Part shown: in pieces, positions 23,018-25,575 of the stretch
Layout of the letters: each line of letters begins with the position of its first letter
Numbering within the stretch: the stretch's first letter is position 1
Source: Pseudomonadota bacterium
GTDB lineage: Bacteria; Pseudomonadota; Gammaproteobacteria; UBA6186; Azoamicaceae
Assembly: GCA_021848375.1 (NCBI GenBank)
Contig: JAJZUR010000005.1
Span: forward strand, 1 to 25,575
Length of the DNA: 25,575 nt
Direction: 5' to 3'
The notes under the pieces: generated by a model
Databases searched by the model: none
What the model saw: only the letters and a program-made list of their open reading frames with translations
What the model was told of the DNA's origin: nothing
Made by a program: the position numbers and the translations under genes

Positions 23018-23692
23018 GTGGAATTTACGGTACAAGAACGCAAGAAGTATATAGATATTACACGTAATCAGTGGATGACATCACTTGAGCTTAAAACACA
23101 ATTCTTAAAGGGAAATGGTATTGAAACATTGGTTTCGATGGCCGATAGCATTGCAAGCGCGATAGCCCAAGGCGGAAAATTAATGCTGTGCGGCAATGGC
23201 GGCTCAGCGGCCGATGCGCAGCATTTGGCCTGTGAATTATTGGTTCGATTACGCTCAAGTAAGAATCGTGCGCCTATCCCCGCACTGTCATTGGCATTAG
23301 ATACTTCTACTATTACAGCGTGTACGAATGATTATAATTTCGAACAACTGTATTCAAGAATGGTGCAAGCGCTTGGTAGGCCAGGTGATGTCTTGTTAGG
23401 CTTAACGACATCAGGACGTTCCAAAAATGTGATTAACGCGCTGAAAACGGCTCGTGAACTTGGGATTGTGACCTTTGGTTTTTTGGGTGGAAATGGCGGG
23501 TTGGCATTAGCAGAATGCGATCTTTCTTTGGTGATTCCAGGCACTGATCCAAACCGTATTCAAGAAATACACATTACGGCGGGTCATATCTTAATGGATT
23601 TAATTGAGAGCATGTTATTAGAAAGAAAAGAAATTGCGTTAATGGATGAAGCAGTTGTTACATCCCCTTCTGTCACAGAAACCTGTCCTTAA
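23018..23692 (+). CDS. gmhA: Phosphoheptose isomerase (SIS domain)
   Basis: GmhA converts sedoheptulose 7-phosphate into D-glycero-D-manno-heptose 7-phosphate, the first step of lipopolysaccharide heptose synthesis. The SIS domain shows CGNGGSAADAQHLACEL (with the His and Glu of the metal/catalytic site), LGLTTSGRSKNVINAL near 128-143 and IQEIHITAGHIL near 185 with the Gln and His of that site. A GTG start is used, justified by a strong GGGGAG six bases upstream; length 224 aa is somewhat longer than E. coli GmhA (192), by an N-terminal extension of about 20 residues and a C-terminal tail of about 20. DiaA-like SIS proteins are the alternative, but the retained catalytic residues favour GmhA. 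It is divergent from the polysaccharide genes. Confidence 0.85.
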   Translation: MEFTVQERKKYIDITRNQWMTSLELKTQFLKGNGIETLVSMADSIASAIAQGGKLMLCGNGGSAADAQHLACELLVRLRSSKNRAPIPALSLALDTSTITACTNDYNFEQLYSRMVQALGRPGDVLLGLTTSGRSKNVINALKTARELGIVTFGFLGGNGGLALAECDLSLVIPGTDPNRIQEIHITAGHILMDLIESMLLERKEIALMDEAVVTSPSVTETCP

Positions 23693-23704
23693 GATATTCA
23701 TTCA

Positions 23705-24130
23705 ATGCTTCATCATAATCAACACAAGTTTTTACAATTAAAAAATCTGAATTTACCATTAGGGCAATATGCCATCACTGGCAGTGGGCCGATGGGTATT
23801 CGCAATTTAAGAGAAATTGCTGATATTGATATTATTGTAAGCGATGAATTATGGGATAGGTTGGCAGCGCAATATGGTATAACTGATACAAATGGGGTAA
23901 AGAAAATCGTATTTCCGGATGGATTGATTGAAGCGTTTTGCGAAGGATCCTTTTATATGGTTACAAATGATAAGAATGCTCCTACTATTGCTGAACGGAT
24001 TGCAAAAGCTGAAATCATAGAGGGATTGCCATTCGAATGTTTAGAGTATGTTTTATACTACAAACGTAAAATGGGGAGAGGAAAAGATTTAAAGGATATT
24101 CAAGCGATAGAAGCTTGGCTACGGAAGTAG
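23705..24130 (+). CDS. Nucleotidyltransferase-like protein
   Basis: This 141-residue protein begins 12 bases after gmhA with no clear ribosome site. The segment ITGSGPMGIRNLREIADIDIIV (residues 24-45) has the G-S-G-x(n)-D-x-D pattern of the nucleotidyltransferase fold, followed by a C-terminal KDLKDIQAIEAWL helix like that in AbiEii/MNT-type proteins. I cannot assign a substrate. Its composition and its place next to a toxin-antitoxin pair suggest an accessory gene, and its 3' end is duplicated 0.8 kb downstream (24895-24920). A link to heptose synthesis is possible only by position. Confidence 0.6.
   Translation: MLHHNQHKFLQLKNLNLPLGQYAITGSGPMGIRNLREIADIDIIVSDELWDRLAAQYGITDTNGVKKIVFPDGLIEAFCEGSFYMVTNDKNAPTIAERIAKAEIIEGLPFECLEYVLYYKRKMGRGKDLKDIQAIEAWLRK
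24087..24112 (+). repeat. 26-base direct repeat, left copy (3' end of nucleotidyltransferase gene)
   Basis: The 26 bases from ATTTAAAGGATATTC to GATAGAA are identical to 24895-24920. They encode LKDIQAIE near the C-terminus of the nucleotidyltransferase-like protein. The two copies bracket the toxin-antitoxin pair. Confidence 0.85.
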
Positions 24131-24218
24131 CTTAGAAGCACTCTAGCTTTAGTATTGGGCATGGATACGGATTAAGATGACTTAAATTTAGCAAAAGGTC
24201 TATTTATGAATATAACCC

Positions 24219-24247
24219 TTTACATATAACTTATTATAACTTATTAT
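24219..24247 (+). promoter_or_regulatory. Toxin-antitoxin promoter with tandem 10-base repeats
   Basis: TTTACA (24219-24224) and TATTAT (24242-24247) lie 17 bases apart, a good sigma-70 match. The spacer and -10 hold two exact tandem copies of ATAACTTATT (24226-24245), a plausible autorepressor site. The -10 ends five bases before the toxin ATG, so transcription would start at about the start codon. Confidence 0.5.
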
Positions 24248-24252
24248 GGGGT

Positions 24253-24513
24253 ATGGAATATACGGTAATTATTAAAAAGCAGGCGAAAAAGAAGTTGCTA
24301 GGGCTATCGGACGTACATCGTCATCGAATAGCAGAGAAAATTGAGTGGCTGGGGAAAGATCCAGGTGACCCAAGGCTAGACATTAAAAAATTGGTCGGCA
24401 GTCCTTACTATAGGCTTAGGGTAGGTGATTGGCGTATCATTTTTGATAAGGATGATGAAATAAAGATTATTTCCATTGAAGCCGTTAAGCCAAGAGGAGA
24501 TGCTTACAAATGA
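24253..24513 (+). CDS. RelE/HigB-type mRNA-interferase toxin
   Basis: This 86-residue basic protein has the RelE/ParE fold signature: an N-terminal beta strand (YTVIIKKQAKKKLLGLS), two helices, PRLDIKKLVGSPYYRLRVGDWRIIF (strands with the Arg-rich active face) and a final IISIEAVKPRG strand. Members cut mRNA at the ribosome or, in the ParE branch, poison gyrase; the YRLRVGDWRIIF form favours the RelE group. There is no Shine-Dalgarno at useful distance (GGGG is one base before the ATG), which fits a leaderless transcript. Its stop overlaps the antitoxin start as ATGA. The toxin-first order is as in higBA. Confidence 0.85.
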   Translation: MEYTVIIKKQAKKKLLGLSDVHRHRIAEKIEWLGKDPGDPRLDIKKLVGSPYYRLRVGDWRIIFDKDDEIKIISIEAVKPRGDAYK

Positions 24514-24818
24514 ACTTACAAAGAATTAAATCTATTACAGGGCAAGACGAATATGTGTTATTGCCAGTTGAGACTTATCACGTTTTAAAGAAACAAATAG
24601 ATAAAATTTTAAATGAAGATTATGATAAGTTTAAAATTGAAGATTATGTTCAAAATCCAATTGCGCTGGCAAGAATTCGCGCGCATTTAACACAGAAAGA
24701 ACTAGCAACTTATTTAAATGTTACTCAAGCCTATATTAGTAAAATTGAAAATCAAAAAAGAGTATCATTAAAATTAATTGAAAAAGTAAAAAAAGTTATT
24801 AAAAACTATAAAAGTTAA
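24510..24818 (+). CDS. Xre-type antitoxin
   Basis: This 102-residue protein pairs with the preceding toxin. Residues 1-50 form an N-terminal arm (DEYVLLPVETYHVLKKQIDKIL) that may hold the toxin, and residues about 50-100 form a helix-turn-helix of the Xre/Cro type (IRAHLTQKELATYLNVTQAYISKIENQ). It probably represses its own promoter at the tandem repeats upstream. The N-terminal arm resembles the short prevent-host-death-like segments seen in such fusions. The start overlaps the toxin stop by four bases. Confidence 0.85.
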   Translation: MNLQRIKSITGQDEYVLLPVETYHVLKKQIDKILNEDYDKFKIEDYVQNPIALARIRAHLTQKELATYLNVTQAYISKIENQKRVSLKLIEKVKKVIKNYKS

Positions 24819-24894
24819 AAAAATATGCCTATTTGGCGTTTGGTTAGACATCACGCCTACTCCAATGTGCGACAAATATTTTACGCTATCAAAA

Positions 24895-24948
24895 ATTTAA
24901 AGGATATTCAAGCGATAGAAATTTGGCAGCGGGAGACTTGGTAAATTG
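24895..24948 (+). pseudogene. Remnant of a nucleotidyltransferase gene 3' end
   Basis: The first 26 bases duplicate 24087-24112 exactly. In the matching frame the segment reads LKDIQAIEIWQRETW and then a stop, like the LKDIQAIEAWLRK end of the protein encoded at 23705-24130. No start or upstream coding part remains. It is either a leftover of a paralogue or a duplication produced when the toxin-antitoxin pair entered. Confidence 0.6.
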
Positions 24949-24974
24949 ACAGTTATGCTATTCTGCTATATTAT
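24946..24974 (+). promoter_or_regulatory. Strong sigma-70 promoter of the terminal orphan gene
   Basis: A perfect TTGACA (24946-24951), a 17-base spacer and TATTAT (24969-24974) form a near-ideal sigma-70 promoter. Transcription would start near 24981, giving a leader of about 38 bases before the ATG at 25019, which has GGGGGGTG at proper spacing. Confidence 0.75.
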
Positions 24975-25018
24975 GGGTAAATTATTTAATAAGTGATACG
25001 AATTTTGGGGGGTGAAGC

Positions 25019-25575
25019 ATGAAAGCCACTGATTTTATTGAGAAATTTAAGAATAAATTAACGGTGCAATTACAAGGAAGGGTTGCGGGAAAGGGTAGTG
25101 TTAAAATAGCAGATCAAGATGCCCGGAATGGTATTGACAAGTGTGTAACTGCTCTACAAGACAGCGTATCAGGAAATGAAATACAACCCTCAGATTTGAA
25201 TGAAATTATTAAAAAATTTGATAAAATTATTGACTCCCTACAGAAAAAAGAAAGTATTCGAGGTATTGTTATTTCAGATGCCAAGCAAATCTTATCTAAT
25301 TTTGACTTCAATCCTTCTTTTCAAAATGCCCCAGCTGGAAAGACGAACACCGATCTTGCGCGGGTTCGCTTGGAAACTAAAAAAATTGCCGAACGAGATG
25401 CGCGGGGTTTAGATGCAGACATTACTAATGATATGATTAAACATACCGTTTGTTATAGAAGTGATCCAGAAAATCGTGATTTGGAAGATGTCTTTACCAA
25501 GAAGAAATATAGTAATCCTGCAGCTCTTGCGGCAGGGACACCCTACAACCAACCTGCTAATAACGCTACTCAAAC
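25019..25575 (+). CDS. Orphan protein of unknown function (3' end outside window)
   Basis: The reading frame begins at an ATG with a GGGGGGTG ribosome site and stays open for 185 codons to the window edge. The visible part is soluble, helical and charged (FIEKFKNKLTVQLQGRV, LNEIIKKFDKIIDSLQKKE, RVRLETKKIAERDARG), with no signal peptide or membrane segment. It ends in an Ala/Asn/Pro-rich stretch. I recognise no family. A strong dedicated promoter and AT-rich composition suggest a well-expressed accessory gene, and an effector role is possible in a host-associated bacterium, but this is only inference. Confidence 0.7.
   Translation, partial: MKATDFIEKFKNKLTVQLQGRVAGKGSVKIADQDARNGIDKCVTALQDSVSGNEIQPSDLNEIIKKFDKIIDSLQKKESIRGIVISDAKQILSNFDFNPSFQNAPAGKTNTDLARVRLETKKIAERDARGLDADITNDMIKHTVCYRSDPENRDLEDVFTKKKYSNPAALAAGTPYNQPANNATQ

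Noticed and set aside
25114..25412. Short frames on both strands within the last gene
   Set aside because: They overlap the longer open frame from 25019, which alone has a strong promoter and ribosome site.

Overview
The window carries the core housekeeping repertoire of a moderately AT-rich gammaproteobacterium. The gene order miaB-ybeZ-ybeY-corC, the type IV pilus set pilA-pilB-pilC-pilD followed by coaE-zapD, and the yadG/yadH transporter pair all point that way. AT-rich orphan genes, a lysine-rich coiled-coil protein and in-frame palindromic repeats inside proteins would suit a host-associated lineage such as the Legionellales (Legionella/Coxiella side). That placement is an inference; no marker here settles the genus. 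No gene-free stretch exceeds about 200 bases.

Region 1 (1-4986): a cut-off AAA/DUF4143 ATPase and lnt lie on the minus strand. They are followed by a plus-strand block: an unknown coiled-coil protein, then a tight cluster of a ribbon-helix-helix protein, a small membrane protein and RimK. This block separates lnt from corC, which are neighbours in enterobacteria.

Region 2 (4988-8914, minus strand): tRNA-Val, tRNA-Met, miaB, ybeZ/phoH, ybeY and corC lie head to tail with short gaps or overlaps. They cover tRNA modification and 16S rRNA maturation. Region 3 (8987-10600, plus strand): gltX is followed by tRNA-Ala and tRNA-Glu.

Region 4 (10606-16889, minus strand): two diverged pilA genes, each with a near-consensus sigma-54 promoter, precede pilB-pilC-pilD-coaE-zapD. 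The zapD gene is broken by a one-base frameshift, and the second pilin has Ala instead of Gly before the prepilin cleavage site. Region 5 (16988-19282): a DoxX membrane protein on the minus strand, then the yadG-yadH ABC exporter on the plus strand.

Region 6 (19290-23692): a surface-polysaccharide cluster holds a UDP-sugar epimerase, a UDP-sugar dehydrogenase and a glycosyltransferase on the minus strand, with gmhA (heptose synthesis) divergent. The epimerase and the glycosyltransferase each carry the same GC-rich palindromic repeat inserted in frame. Region 7 (23705-25575): an accessory tail with a nucleotidyltransferase-like protein, a RelE/HigB-type toxin with an Xre antitoxin, a 26-base duplicate of the nucleotidyltransferase 3' end, and a cut-off orphan gene behind a textbook sigma-70 promoter.

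The strongest points for a second look are the in-frame repeats, the twin sigma-54 pilin promoters with the unusual PilA leader, the zapD frameshift, the RHH-membrane-RimK operon, and the accessory end with its duplicated gene tail.
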